From Costus lasius (Eukaryota; Streptophyta; Magnoliopsida; Zingiberales; Costaceae), in assembly GCA_027563935.2 (NCBI GenBank), contig CM050446.2, positions 109,968,499-110,032,498 on the forward strand: DNA of 64,000 nucleotides. The letters are read 5' to 3'. The notes beneath the pieces are model-generated. The model was not told where the DNA came from. It did not search any database and worked only from the letters and a program-made list of their open reading frames with translations. The stretch's first letter is position 1. Every line of letters starts with the position of its first letter. This document shows, in pieces, positions 1 to 11,734 of this stretch. Made by a program: the position numbers and the translations under genes.

Positions 1-835
1 ATCATGTATTAAATTAATTTTATTTGGACATTAAATTTTATTATTATTAAATTCGTCTATTTATTTATTTATTTATTTTTTATTCTTAGTGGCAATTAAT
101 TAAGACCTAGTCGTCTTAATTAAAGTCGTGCGACTGCAGCGCACGTTTAGCACTATTAAGAATAGCCGTTATGACTTCTCTATCTATACATATAGAGATG
201 TGCACAAAGGATATATATTCTGATACGCTCTCTTCTCTCTCGTGCATTTTTTTTCTTTTTGCTGTCATCGCCGAAAGCTCCTTGTGTTAAACTGTTATTT
301 GCCTAAAGACAAATCTTCGGATCGCCTCCAGGTTTTCTAACTCTAATCATTTCTTTATTTTTATTAATTATAGGATTAAGAACAACAATTTTAGACAAAT
401 ATTTGGTCCCTCACGCGGGATGAAATTCGATCTTTCACTTTAAAGATTAAAATTATTGTTCTTAATCCTGTAATTAACAAAAACAAAGAAATGATTAGAG
501 TTAGAAAACAAGAGGCGATCCGAAGATTTGTCTTTATGCAAATAGCAGTTTAACACAAGGAGCTTTCGGCGATGACAACAAAAAGAAAAAGATGCACGAG
601 AGAGAAGATAGCGTATCAAAATATATATCATTTGTGCACATCTCTATATGTATATATAGAGAAGTCACAACGGCTATTCTTAGTAGTGCTAAACGTGTGC
701 TGCAGTCGCACAACTTTAATTAGGACGGCTAGGTCTTAATTAATTGCCATTAAGAATAAAAATTAAATAAATAAATAAATAGGTGAATTTAATAATAAAA
801 AAATTTAATGCCCAAATAAAATTAATTTAATAAAT
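1..835. repeat. Long near-perfect inverted repeat (about 390-bp arms)
   Basis: The sequence from the window start to about 394 returns as its reverse complement from about 447 to 835, around a spacer of about 50 bp. Matching landmarks include TTAATTAAGACCTAG against its complement near 735-750, the CTCTCGTGCAT segment near 237 against ATGCACGAGAG near 592, and GGATTAAGAACAA near 373 against TTGTTCTTAATCC near 456. The arms differ by scattered substitutions and small indels. The left arm reaches the window edge, so the outer limit is unknown. No coding capacity is seen. A transcript would fold into a very long hairpin. It could be a foldback-type element or an inverted duplication of a repeat. 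Confidence 0.85.
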
Positions 836-1291
836 GATGGGTTTAGGCTTTTTGGGTTTTCCAAAAAAGTTCCAACAGTGGGGAGAACCATCATTTAGGA
901 CTTTCTCATAGCTTCATAAGGCTCTACACATAATGGTAATGGAAGTGCCAAATATAACCAGAGGTGCGAGAACACGCCCAAGGTATCTATTAGGTTGTTG
1001 GTTCTATCATATGAATGTATCAGATAACAACTTGAACATTTTAGGAAGATGTTTGTCTAGAATGTAATCATATAAAGAAGGACCTCTAGTTTGCCCTAGG
1101 TTAGAAATACTCCCTAATTTAGCCTAGATTGTTGGCGTGATAATAAGACTTATAGTTCAAGATGAAGATCATTTTGATGGTAAATTTTTTATTAATTAAT
1201 TAACCTTTATTTATTTTTACCGAGCATCCTCATATGTTTGACCACAATGATGCAATGATGGAAGACAAGATGCGATATGTGAAGTGGGGAG
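836..1291. other. Non-coding stretch, target of the Copia insertion
   Basis: No supported gene is seen. The stretch ends in a purine run and GGGAG, which is repeated directly after the Copia element at 7553-7557, so it is the left flank of that insertion. Confidence 0.5.
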
Positions 1292-1744
1292 TGTAAGAAT
1301 TATGGTCCTAATTCATGGCTATATTTTTTTAATGGTAAAATTAAAATTTTTACTTGCCTTTTTGGTTCTATCTTTTTGGTTCTATCTTTTAACAGTAGAA
1401 TCAAATCAAATCGCATCACTATTCAATTAATAGAAACTTTGATGAACTTTTCATATAAGGAAAGAGCGAAATAGTAATTTGGTCATCTCTCTATGTCAAT
1501 ATATACACGAAAGTGTCTCTTCCATCGAGACGTATGTTGGAACGAAGATCAAGTGAGAGAAATCAAATTTCTCAATCTTGGTAATTCTTCCATTCTCATC
1601 GATCATAACGTCTTCCGCATCAGGTAGATATTTATGTTATTGCTTTATTGTGACGATTATTTATTCGAAGATTCGAAATTTATAAATTATAATTTTATGA
1701 TAACTATTTATGTTTTATTATGATGTCAAAATTAAGATCTTATA
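1292..1744 (+). repeat. Copia 5' LTR
   Basis: It begins TGTAAGA and ends TCTTATA, and aligns along nearly its whole length with 7127-7552. A TATA-like stretch (AATATATACA) lies near 1497, just before the block CGAAAGTGTCTCTTCCATCG that is conserved in both LTRs. This is where a promoter and transcription start would be expected. Confidence 0.9.
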
Positions 1745-1746
1745 TA

Positions 1747-1758
1747 TGGTATCAAGCC
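1747..1758 (+). other. Primer-binding site (tRNA-iMet type)
   Basis: TGGTATCAAGCC starts two bases after the 5' LTR. It matches the usual plant Copia primer site TGGTATCAGAGC apart from a small change, and fixes the element's orientation. Confidence 0.85.
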
Positions 1759-2735
1759 ATGGTTGTAGAATAAATAATCTATCTATATAATAGTTATTAT
1801 GATAATTAAGAAATTATACGTATGTGTTTTAGAATATGATTCACGTAAATCAAAATTATGCTTCACTAATGTGTTTCGGATTTATTGGTTACGTAAGAGT
1901 TAATTTTGATTGCATCATGTTTATAATTTTTTTATTAAAGTTTAATGTTTTCATTATTTGTATAGTTATAGAAAATTTGCAGATGTACAGTAAACTTTTA
2001 TTAAGTGTCATGGCTCATATTTCATGTATAATCGAATATCTGTGTGTATACACGTAACTATATCAGGAAACAGTGAATGAATATGTAGTATATAAAGTTT
2101 AAATTTTCTGTACTATTCTCTGTTTAGCATGAAATATTTATGTTTAAGTTACTGTACACTTTTCTCTTTGTGGCTGATTGTCTTTTAGATATAAAGAAAA
2201 TTTTCTATTGCATATCAGCACAATTTATGAATAATTAAAGTTGCATATATATTTTTTCTTCACGCATTAGTGAATGAAAAATTAAGGTTAATAGTTTTAA
2301 TCGTGATCAAACTATTAAATTGAATTCTTTTAATAATAAATATTGATCGTCAAAATGATTATTTATTATTAAATATTAATGTTCACCTCTTTTAATAATA
2401 AATGTTAATCACAAAAGTGGTTATTTATTATTGAAAATGATAATGTTTTGATTTATTTATATTATAATAAATCATTATTGCATAATTGTGTTTATTATTA
2501 TAAATTTTGATTTTACCCAAAGGTATATCAATATTATGTGACTAATAAACTTAATGAAAGAAAATTTATTGTAAAATATAGTTATGTATCCAAAGATGCT
2601 AATTATATTTAACAATATTTAAGTAATTATTTAAAATGTTTCAAAGCATTCACTTTATGATAATATATTGTTGTGTTTACCTAAAGGAAACATATAATAT
2701 ATTTTATGTTTTTAAATATTTGAATTTATAATTGA

Positions 2736-3545
2736 TTGAGCATTTATGTTTGTGCAGCTGTTTCTCTTCATTCGCATGCTTCTTCTATTACAGTGTTCAA
2801 TGGTTTGAACTTTTCTGAATGGTGCGAACAAGTCAATTTCCACTTAGGTGTTTTGGATCTTGACTTAGCACTATTAGAAGAAAAGCCTATTGCCATTACT
2901 AATAGGAGCAGTGAGGAAGAAAAGTCAAACTATAAAGCATGAGAAAGATTTAAAGACTATGTCTTAGCTTCATGCGAATGACAATTGCTAACAACATCAA
3001 GACTACTATTCCATAAACTGAAACTGCTAAAGAGTATCTTAAGCTTGTGGAAGAACGCTTTCGTTCTGCAAATAAATCTCTTGCAGGAACATTAATGGCT
3101 GAACTCACAACCATGAAGTATGATGGGTCATGTAGTATGCAGCAATATGTCATAGAGATGACAAATATTGCAGCAAAATTAAGGACCCTGGGTATGACAG
3201 TTGATGACTCCTTTTTAGTGCAATTCATTATGAACTTGTTACCTTTTGAGTATGAGCCTTTTCAAATTAACTATAATACTATAAAAGACAAGTGGAATGT
3301 TAATGAATTGGCCAGTATGCTTACTTAAGAAGAAACAAAACTTAAGAAGCAAGGAGTTCATTCAATTAACCTTGTGGGTCAAGGAGCAAGTAAGCCAAAG
3401 ACCAAGAAATTTAAGAAGAAAGCACCTGCTAAAGTATCACAGGTTGCTAATGCAAATAAGAAGGAACAAAAGACAGATAAATGTTACTTCTGTAAAAAGG
3501 AGGGACGTTATTAGAAAGATTGTCTGAAACGCACGGCTTGGTGTG
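2736..3545 (+). pseudogene. Copia gag (capsid/nucleocapsid), broken
   Basis: Pieces in order resemble the Copia gag family: an N-terminal part with LNFSEWCEQVNFHLG (2736-2942), then a helical part with YVIEMTNIAAKLRTLGM (3047-3328), then a lysine-rich linker and a zinc knuckle near 3481-3525. The frame is broken between the first two pieces. A TAA at 3326-3328 interrupts the second. The knuckle reads CYFC...DC, but its histidine position is arginine and a TAG follows, so it is doubly inactive. Gag normally packages the element RNA in virus-like particles. This copy cannot make a functional protein. Confidence 0.85.
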
Positions 3546-3599
3546 AAAGGAAATGCACTTTTAACCTTTTTGCATATTTTGAACTAAACTTAACTAAAG

Positions 3600-5064
3600 T
3601 TCATTCTAATTCTTGGTGGCTTGATTCTGGTGCTACAACTCATATTTCCAATATGATGCAGGGATTCCTTACAATCCAAACCACAAACCCAATTGAGAAC
3701 TTCTTATTTATGGGAAATTGAGAGAAGGTCTCAATTGAAGACATGAGGACTTACAGATTAGTGTTAGATTTTGGCTATCAATTGGATCTAATGCAAACTC
3801 TCTATGTACCTTCAATTTCTAGAAACTTAATTTCAGTTTCAAAACTTAATGAATGTAGGTTTAATTTTAAGTTTGGACATGGTTGTTTCAATTTATTTAA
3901 ATATGATTCTTGTATTGACTCTAGAATTCTTATTAATGGTTTATATAAATTGAAACTGGATGTTAATTTTTCTGAATCCCTATTTTGTGTTAATCATTCT
4001 ATTGGATGTAAGCGTAGCATGATGAAAGAAAGTTCTGCTTTCTTGTGGCATAAGCGTTTGGGTCATGTATCCAAAGAAAGATTAGTAAAAGATAAAATTC
4101 TTTCGAATTTAGATTTTACTGATCTTGATATATGTGTGGATTGCATTAAGGGAAAGTAAACCAAACATAATAAGAAAAAGGCCATAAGAAGCACTTAGCT
4201 CCTTAAAATTATACACACTGATATATGTGGACCTTTTGATACTCTATCCTTTAGTGGAGAGAAATATTTTATCACCTTTATAGATGATTTTTCATGGTAT
4301 AGATATGTCTATTTGCTTAATGAATAATCTCAAGCTGTAAATGCTCTTGAAGTATTTATTAATGAGGTTGAAGGACAATTAGATATTAAAGTAAAAAATC
4401 ATTAGGTCTGATAGAGATGGTGAATATTATAGTAAATATGATGAGTCAGGATAATGTTCTGGTTCATTTTCTAAACTTCTTGAAAAGCATAACATATGTG
4501 CTCAATACACTATGCCAAGAACACCTCAACAAAATGGTGTTGTAGAAAGGTGTAATAGAACATTAATGGACATGATTAGGAGTATGATGAGTAATTCCTC
4601 ATTACCCAAAACCTTGTGGATGCATGCACTTAAAACTGCTGTGTATTTGCTGAATAGGATTCCTAGTAAGGTGGTTCCTAAAACTCCTTTTGAGTTGTGG
4701 ACTGGTAGAAAACCCAGTATGAAGCACCTTCATGTTTGGGAATGCCCAGCAGAAGCACGAGTTTACAATCCTAATGAAAGAAAATTAGATTCTCGAACTG
4801 TTAGTGGTTATTTTATTGGTTACCCAGAGAAATCTAAAGACTATGTTTTATTGTTCAAACCATAGTCCAAGAATTATTGAAATAGCTAATGCCAAATTTA
4901 TTGAAAATGGAGAAGTTAGTGGGAGTGCTGAAAGACAAATTATGGATATTAATGAAATTAGGGTTGATGTTTCATTGCCCATAAATGTTTCAATATCCAT
5001 ATCCACATCAAATGTTGCCCCAACATTGGAGGAACAAAATGATGTTGAGCAACATTTGAATTAA
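3600..5064 (+). pseudogene. Copia protease and integrase, broken
   Basis: The aspartic protease motif WWLDSGATTHIS starts near 3613. A GAG-pre-integrase domain follows (3743-4159), with the HKRLGH and CxxC zinc-binding pattern. The integrase core runs in fragments from about 4200 to 4865: HTDICGP holds the first Asp, SDRDGEYY the second, and [13 protein letters not shown] the third acidic residue. The visible breaks are TGA at 3719, TAA near 4158, TAG and TAA codons around 4196-4330, and a frameshift near 4395. Integrase would insert the cDNA copy; here it is dead. Confidence 0.88.
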
Positions 5065-5167
5065 GTAGCACCTCATGAAGTAACTAACTTACATCCAACT
5101 AACATAAATGAACCACATGGGATAGCCTTAAGTAAACCTGTAAGAATAAGAAGGTCAGCTATTCCTG

Positions 5168-6798
5168 ATGACTGTGGTTTATTTGCAAGAGTCAGAATTT
5201 GATTGTGGCATTTATAAAGATCATGTTTCATTTTCACAAGCCATAGAAAGTAAAGAGTCTGATAAATGGATTAATGCCATAAAAGATGAGTTAAACTCCA
5301 TGGCACAAAATAATGTCTGGGATCTCATTAATTTACCAGAAGGTTGTAAACGAGTTGGATGTAAATGGGTCTTTAAGACCAAACATGACTCGAATGGCAA
5401 TATAGAACGATATAAAGCTAGACTTATTGCTAAAGGTTATACTCAAAAGAATGACATAGATTATATAGAGACATTTTCTCTTGTCTCGAAGTAAGTCTCA
5501 TTAAGAATAATTATGACACTTGTAGCTCAGTTTGATTTAGAGTTACACCAAATGGATGTGAAAACAACCATTCTAAATGGGGATCTTGAGGAAGAAGTTT
5601 ACATGGATCAACCTGAAGGTTTTACCATAGAAAGAAAATGTCACATGGTGTGTAAACTTAAGAAATCAATATATGGACTAAAACAAGCTTCACGATAATG
5701 GTATATTAAGTTTAATGATACCATAACATCTTTCGGTGTTTAAGAAAACACTATTGGTTAGTGTATATATCGAAAGATCAGTGAGAGTAAGTTTGTATTT
5801 TTAGTTTTGTATGTTGATAATATTTTACTTGCAGCTAATGATTTAGGATTATTGTATAGACTAAATATTTTCTCTCTAAGAATTTTGAAATGAAAGATAT
5901 GGGTGAGGCATCCTATGTGATTGGAATTTCAATATTCCGGAATAGATCACAAGGATTGGTAGGATTGTCTCAGAAAGACTATATTAAAAAATTCTTGAGA
6001 GATTTCATAATTCATATGGATAAATGTTCTCTAGAAATTATTCCAATTCAGAAGGGAGACAAATTTAGTCTCATGCAATGTCCAAATAATAATGTAGAAC
6101 GAAAGGAAATGGAATCTATTCCATATTCTTCAGTTGTTGGCAGCTTAATATATTTGCAGACATTCACAAGACCTGATATTAGCTTTGCAGTTGGAATACT
6201 TGGGGGATATCAAAGCAAACCTGGTATTGACCATTGGAAAGCTGCAAAGAAAGTGATGAGATATCTTCAAGGAATGAAAGACTATATGCTCATTTGTAGA
6301 AGATCTAATTCATTAGAAGTGATTCGGTATTCGGATTTAGACTTTGCTGGATGCATTGACAATAGAAAGTCAACGTTTGGATATTTGTTCCTACTAGCAG
6401 AAGGAGCAATTTCATGAAAAAGTGTCAAACAATCTGATATTGTTTCATCCACTATGGAGGCAAAGTTTGTAGCTTGCTTTGACGCTATAATTCATGCATT
6501 ATGGCTGCGAAACATTATTTCAGAGCTAGAGATCATTGATACTATTTCTAAGCCACTGAAAATTTATTGTGATAATTATGTAACAGTTTTCTTCTCCAAG
6601 AATGATAAATACTCGAGAGGTGCAAAACATATAGAGTTGAAATATTTTACTGTAAAAGAAGAAGTTCAGACACAAAGAGTGTGTATTGAATATATTAAGA
6701 CAGAACTTATAATTGCAGATCCTTTAACTAAAGGATTACAACCAAATACATTTAAAGAACATGTTCAAAGAATGGGTCTTGGTTATAATGATGATTGA
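5168..6798 (+). pseudogene. Copia reverse transcriptase and RNase H, broken
   Basis: The RT fragments contain WVFKTKHDSNGNIERYKARL, then [19 protein letters not shown] (from 5543) and YGLKQAS. The polymerase active-site box is altered, reading YVDN near 5812 instead of YVDD. RNase H follows with SDLDFAGCIDNRKSTFGY (near 6330). In its second motif the usual STMEAE reads STMEAK, which replaces a catalytic glutamate with lysine. The usual ISW is ended by TGA near 6415. The C-terminal part, AKHIELKYF to DPLTKGL (6620-6760), is well preserved. These lesions suggest long inactivity. Confidence 0.9.
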
Positions 6799-7126
6799 TT
6801 GTAATGATATTTTAACATTCTTGAGCTCAATAATATATTTCTTATTTCTATTGTTAATTTTCTTGTTTATTATGTTTGTGTACACCTAATTGATATTGAA
6901 TAAGAAAATAAAATATCTTTGAGACACTAATGTGGACCATTATGAAATTTATATCTCTTATGATACCTAACTTATTAAATTACTAATGTAGTGGTATATG
7001 GAAGGAAGTATACGATGCTACAGTATACAACTACCATAACCCACATTATGTGAATTTATTAAGTTGAAGTAAATTATGTTGATGATGAGGATTTGATTTT
7101 GATTATGCGCGTTTAATATTTTCACT

Positions 7127-7552
7127 ATTCATGGCTATATTTCTTTAATGGTAAAATTAAAGTTTTTACCTGCCTTTTTGGTTCAAATTCTATCTTTAAT
7201 AGTGGAATCAAAATCAAATCCAATCCCTATTCAATTAATGGAAACTTGATGAACGTTTCATATAAGGGAAAACAGATATAATAATTTGGCCCTCTCTCTA
7301 TCTCAATATATACACGAAAGTGTCTCTTCCATCGAGACGGGTGTTGGAATGGAGATCTAGTGAGAGAAACCAAATTCCTCAGCCTTGGTTATTCTTCTAT
7401 TCTCATCGATTATGACGTCTTCCGCATTAGGTATATATTTATGTTATTGCTTTATTGTGACAATTATTTATTCAAAGATCCAAAATTTATGAATCACAAT
7501 TTTATGATAATTGTTTTATGTTTTAACATGATGTCAAAATTAAGATCTTACA
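7127..7552 (+). repeat. Copia 3' LTR
   Basis: It aligns with 1311-1744, including CGAAAGTGTCTCTTCCATCG and the final TTAAGATCTTACA. The first 20 or so bases of the 5' LTR have no clear match here, so the left edge of this LTR is eroded or diverged. Confidence 0.85.
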
Positions 7553-7557
7553 GGGAG

Positions 7558-9150
7558 GTACTCGCATGCCTCTGTCAAAAATAACAATAAAAAAAAGATT
7601 ATAAAAACACAAGAAGAGAAATAAATTGGAGGCTACTCACCCATTCGACAAAAGAGGATGAAGACAAGACGTTAATGAGACACACGAACAACTTTATAAA
7701 GGCAAAACACTACTAAGGAATTTTGTTGCTACACAGGTATAATTCTCTATCTTTTCTTCTTCCCTCGGTCTATTTTGATGAAGAGACAACTCCGAAATAA
7801 ACACTACTTTGATGGAGAGATAATTCCGAAATAAATATCTACTTTGATGGAGAGACAACTCCGAAATAAACATAGATAGACAACTCCAAAGTAAACACTT
7901 ACTTTTATGGAGAGTAAACTCCTAACTAAATCCTAGAGAATGATACTCTAGTAAAAAAAATCAATCAAAAGACAATCGTCCAATCGATTCTATTTGGACA
8001 TAAATCTAGGACGCTGGAATTAAAAAAAAAAGGAAAAAAGAGACAAGGTCTCGGCTGGAAATTTCATTTTTTTTAAAAAAAAAAAAGGGCTGCTGCTGCC
8101 ACAGAAACTGCATGGAAGTAAAAAAATTGCTTGAGGGTGGAGAGAATAATTTTTGCTAGAACAGGTTTTAGTGGAAAATTATTAAAAGAAGAGGGAGGGA
8201 TGGTCGAAGATCCTTCGCTTGTTTGACGCTGCTTATCATCGCCAAATCAAGAGAAAGGATTGAGATTGACCTCAATACTGATGAACTCTCTCAATCCCTG
8301 CCACCGTGCGCCAAAACAGAACACCAAGAGGGATTTCGATAGCAAAAATGGGATGCTTGACGGGACCCAACTGCATGACCACCGTCACCGCGATGAAAGG
8401 CTCCAGCAAACTAAATTTCATTGCAGACATCGACGTCGCCGAAACATACGTAAAACAGAAGCCTCAAACTTCTCATCGCATTAAACATCCAACCACCTGA
8501 TCGAGTCCAAATTTTGGACAAACCTTCTCCTCGATATTACGAACTGATAATTAGAAGGATCCGGCCATCCGCCATCTGGATCATCGGAAATGAGCATTCT
8601 TTCCAATGATCCCTTCAGCCTTCGCCGACAGATGATTCTTCCTGTCAAACTCGACATCTGCTCATTTGATCAAGCTAAAATCTCGGCCACACCTTCTCCT
8701 GGGTCATGCAAATCGATGATCGAAAGGATCTGGCCATTCAACGGTCCGATCGCCGGAATTGACAGATTTTCCGACGATACCTTCTCATTGCCATGTGCAA
8801 CATCCAGAAGCTTGATTGTGCCCAGATTTTGTCCATGGGATGTATTTGAGTGCGCAAATCCGTGGGCAAGAAGATGGATTCATCCGGTGGCTGGATCACC
8901 GGAATCGAATGTTTTTGTCTGGCGACCCTATTTTGAACGAAAGTCACTCGTGTGACTTCGCTCAACGTTAAATTGCCACCGACCGGCGTTGAACTCTAGC
9001 CATTGCTCCGACGAGACGTAGAGAGGCCTTGGCCAAGGCCGCCGAGCATCTAGTGGTCAGATGGCGAGCGGCGGGCACAAGACGTCGGGCGGCGGAAGAT
9101 GCAGACGGCGTAGTCAAATTTCCAATTGGATCCAACAGTCCGATTTTATC
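7558..9150. other. Non-coding stretch with short tandem repeats
   Basis: No recognisable gene. At 7774-7923 a unit of about 34 bp, centred on TTTGATGGAGAGACAACTCC, is repeated three to four times imperfectly. From about 8555 to 8930 a segment of the form GGAT..GGCCATCC..CCGGAAT recurs three times about 150 bp apart, and a similar segment occurs in the duplicated blocks at 32342 and 39829. Open frames here (such as 8590-8955) show no known motif and may be chance. Confidence 0.4.
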
Positions 9151-9159
9151 AAAATAAGA

Positions 9160-9410
9160 TCAACGGACTAGATTAAAATAAATTCTAATGGTCGAGATTT
9201 GACCACTCAGAATTGAATGGCCAAGATTAAGTTTAAGTCTTAACGGATCAGATCTAATCACCTAAGATCGATGGCCAAGATTAAATGAAACTCTAATGGC
9301 CCATATTTAATCACTTACGATCGATGGCTTGGATTGAACGTAAATCTAATGGCTCAAATTTAATCATCTAGGATTAAACGGTTTGGATTATGTTTAGAGC
9401 TAATCGAATC
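9160..9410. repeat. Tandem repeat, unit about 55 bp
   Basis: About four to five diverged copies of a unit that includes GATCGATGGCCAAGATTAAA and TAATCACCTAAG. It is contiguous with a second array of longer period. Confidence 0.7.
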
Positions 9411-9479
9411 AAGGGACATAATTAAATCAATCTAAAAATCAATTGATCTAGATGCAATCAACGGCGATCTAGATGCAAT

Positions 9480-10905
9480 CAACGGCTGAAATTGATCTAC
9501 TCAAATCTTAGCCAATCGGATTGCTCTCGAAATGATATGAATATTGATCCTTACTCATCTGGATCAGATCTATCCGGATCCACCTTCAGATTTTCAATCA
9601 GAGATTTGGATCTAAGCTGATCTGCGAATCAAAATATCAACGGTCAATACTGATTTGCATAAATCTCAGCCAATCAGATCGCTCTCGAAATGATTCGAAT
9701 ATTGCTCCTTACTCATCTAGATCAGGTCTTTCCAGATCCGCCTTTGGATTTTCAATCAGAGATTAGGATCTAAACAGATCTGCGAATGAAATTTCAACGG
9801 CTAAAATTGACTTGCACAAATCTCAGCTAATTAGATAGCTTTTGAAATAATATGAATATCCATCTTTACTCATTTGAGTCAGATCTTTCCTGATCTGCAC
9901 TCGGATTATCAATCAGAGATCCAAATCTAAGCAGATCTGCAAATGAAACTTTCAATGGCTAGGATGGATTTGCACAAATCTCAGCCAATCAAGTGATTTC
10001 TGAAATGATCTGAATTTTGATCCTTATTCATTTGTGCAAGATCTTTCCAGATCTACCCTCAGATTTTCAATCCAAAATCTAGATCTAAGCAGATCTGTGA
10101 ATCAAGCTTTCAATGGCTAAGATTGATTTGCACAAATCTCAGCCAATCAGATGACTTCTGAAATGATCAGAATATTGATTCTTACTCATTTGAGTTAAAT
10201 CTTTCCAGATCAGCCCTCATATTTGCAATAAGAGATCTGAATCACAGTAGATCTGCGAATGAAAATTTCAACAGCTAAAATTGATTTTCACAAATCCCAG
10301 CTAATCGGATAGTTTTCAAAATTATACGAGCATCGATCCTTACAAATTCGGATCCGATCTTTATAGATCCGCTCTTAGATTTCCGATCAAAGAGTTGGAT
10401 CAAAACGAACTGATGAATTAAAATATGAATGGCTAACATCAATTCACCCAAATCTCAGCCAATCGGATGGCTTTCGATGTGATCCAAACACTGATCCTTA
10501 CAAATTTGGGTCAGATGCTTCCCGATCTGCCCTCAGATTTTTGATCAGAGATCTGGATCATAACAGATCGACAAATTAAAATATTGATGGCTGAAATAAA
10601 TTCACTGAAGTCTCAGCCAATCGAGTGGATTCTGACATGTTCCAAATATCAATCTATACTCGATTGAATTAGATCTTTCCAATCCGCCCTTGGATTTTTT
10701 ATCAGAGATCTGGATCACAACACATCTACGAATCAAACTTTCAACGGCTAAAATTAATTCTCCCGAATCTCAGCCGATTGAATGACTTTCAAAATAATCT
10801 GAATATCGATCCCTACAAATTTGGATTAGATTTTTCCAGATCTGCTCTCGGATTTACAATCATAGTCCTGGATTTAAGCAGATCTATCAATCAATCTTTT
10901 AACTG
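9480..10905. repeat. Tandem repeat, unit about 158 bp, about nine copies
   Basis: The phrase CAACGGCTAAAATTGATTTG and its variants recurs near 9482, 9640, 9797, 9954, 10112, 10269, 10428, 10583 and 10742, always followed by CAAATCTCAGCCAATCAGAT and later TTCAATCAGAGATCTGGATC. The spacing is regular at 155-159 bp, and copies are diverged by tens of percent in places. There is no coding frame. The size resembles plant satellite monomers or the tandem blocks found in Gypsy untranslated regions. Confidence 0.85.
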
Positions 10906-10914
10906 CTATCAAAT

Positions 10915-11640
10915 TTTGAATGCTTGGTCCCATGACCCATTCACTCAACTCCGAACGTTTGGCCCATTGGCTTGTTCACTAAATTTTGAACGATTGGTTA
11001 GACTACCCATTCATTCAAATTCTGAATATTTGACCAAATGGCCTATTCACCCAAGTTCTGAACGTTTGGTCCCATGACCCATTCACTCAACTCTGAATGT
11101 TTGGCTCATTGGCTCATTCACCCAAAATTTGAATGTTTGGTCTCATGACCCGTTCATCCAAACTTTGAATGTTTGTCTCAATGGCTCATTCAATCAAATT
11201 CAAATAATTGGTCCCACGACCCATTCATCAAATTCTGAATGTTTGGCCTAATGGCCCATTCTCCCAAATTCTAAATGATTGGTCTCACGAACCATCCACC
11301 GAATTTTGAATGTTTGGTACCACGACCCGTTCACCGAAATTCGAACATTTGGCTCATCGGCTCGTTCACCCAAATTATGAATGATTGGTCTCACGACCCA
11401 TGCACCCAAATTCGAACGTTGGCTCCATGGCTCGTTCACCCAGGTTTTAAACGTTTGGCCCATCGGCTCGTTCACCAAATTTTGAACGTTTGGTCACACG
11501 ACCCATTCATCTAAATTTTAAACACTTGGCCGGTTAGCCCGTTTATTCTAATTCTGAATGGTTGGCCCACCGGCCCATTCACCTAAACCTCGAATGTTTA
11601 GCCCAGTGGCTCGTTCACTCAATTCATCCACTTGATTCAA
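10915..11640. repeat. Minisatellite, unit about 36 bp, about 20 copies
   Basis: The unit has the form TTTGGTCCCATGACCCATTC followed by ACTCAAATTCTGAACG. Copies alternate between a CATGACCCATTC form and a CATTGGCTCATTC form, so there is also a higher-order dimer of about 72 bp. Open frames across it are by-products of the repeat. Confidence 0.85.
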
Positions 11641-11734
11641 ACATAGTCATGAACGATAAATTCCTGACATGTATCCATTCAACCAATGCCTGACCATGTC
11701 CATACATTGGTCTTTAGGGCATATACACCAACAT

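Larger units (their letters stand above)
1292..7552 (+). mobile_element. Complete but degenerate Ty1/Copia LTR retrotransposon
   Basis: Two direct LTRs bracket an internal region whose fragments read gag, protease, integrase, reverse transcriptase and RNase H, which is the Copia order. The outer ends are TGTAAGA and TCTTACA, an inverted pair, and the element is flanked by the 5-bp duplication GGGAG (1287-1291 and 7553-7557). A tRNA-iMet-type primer site follows the 5' LTR. The coding region has many stops and frameshifts and several catalytic substitutions, so it is not autonomous. The total of 6.26 kb is normal for a plant Copia element. Confidence 0.95.

Noticed and set aside
1236..1291. 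Purine run before the Copia 5' LTR as a polypurine tract of an upstream element
   Set aside because: GGGAG here is the target duplication that also appears after the 3' LTR, so the run belongs to the target site.
8590..8955. 121-codon ORF
   Set aside because: No recognised motif, overlapped by an antisense ORF, and it sits in a region with internal 150-bp repeats.
11248..11514. ORFs across the 36-bp minisatellite
   Set aside because: The 36-bp unit is a multiple of three, so open frames arise automatically; no family resemblance.
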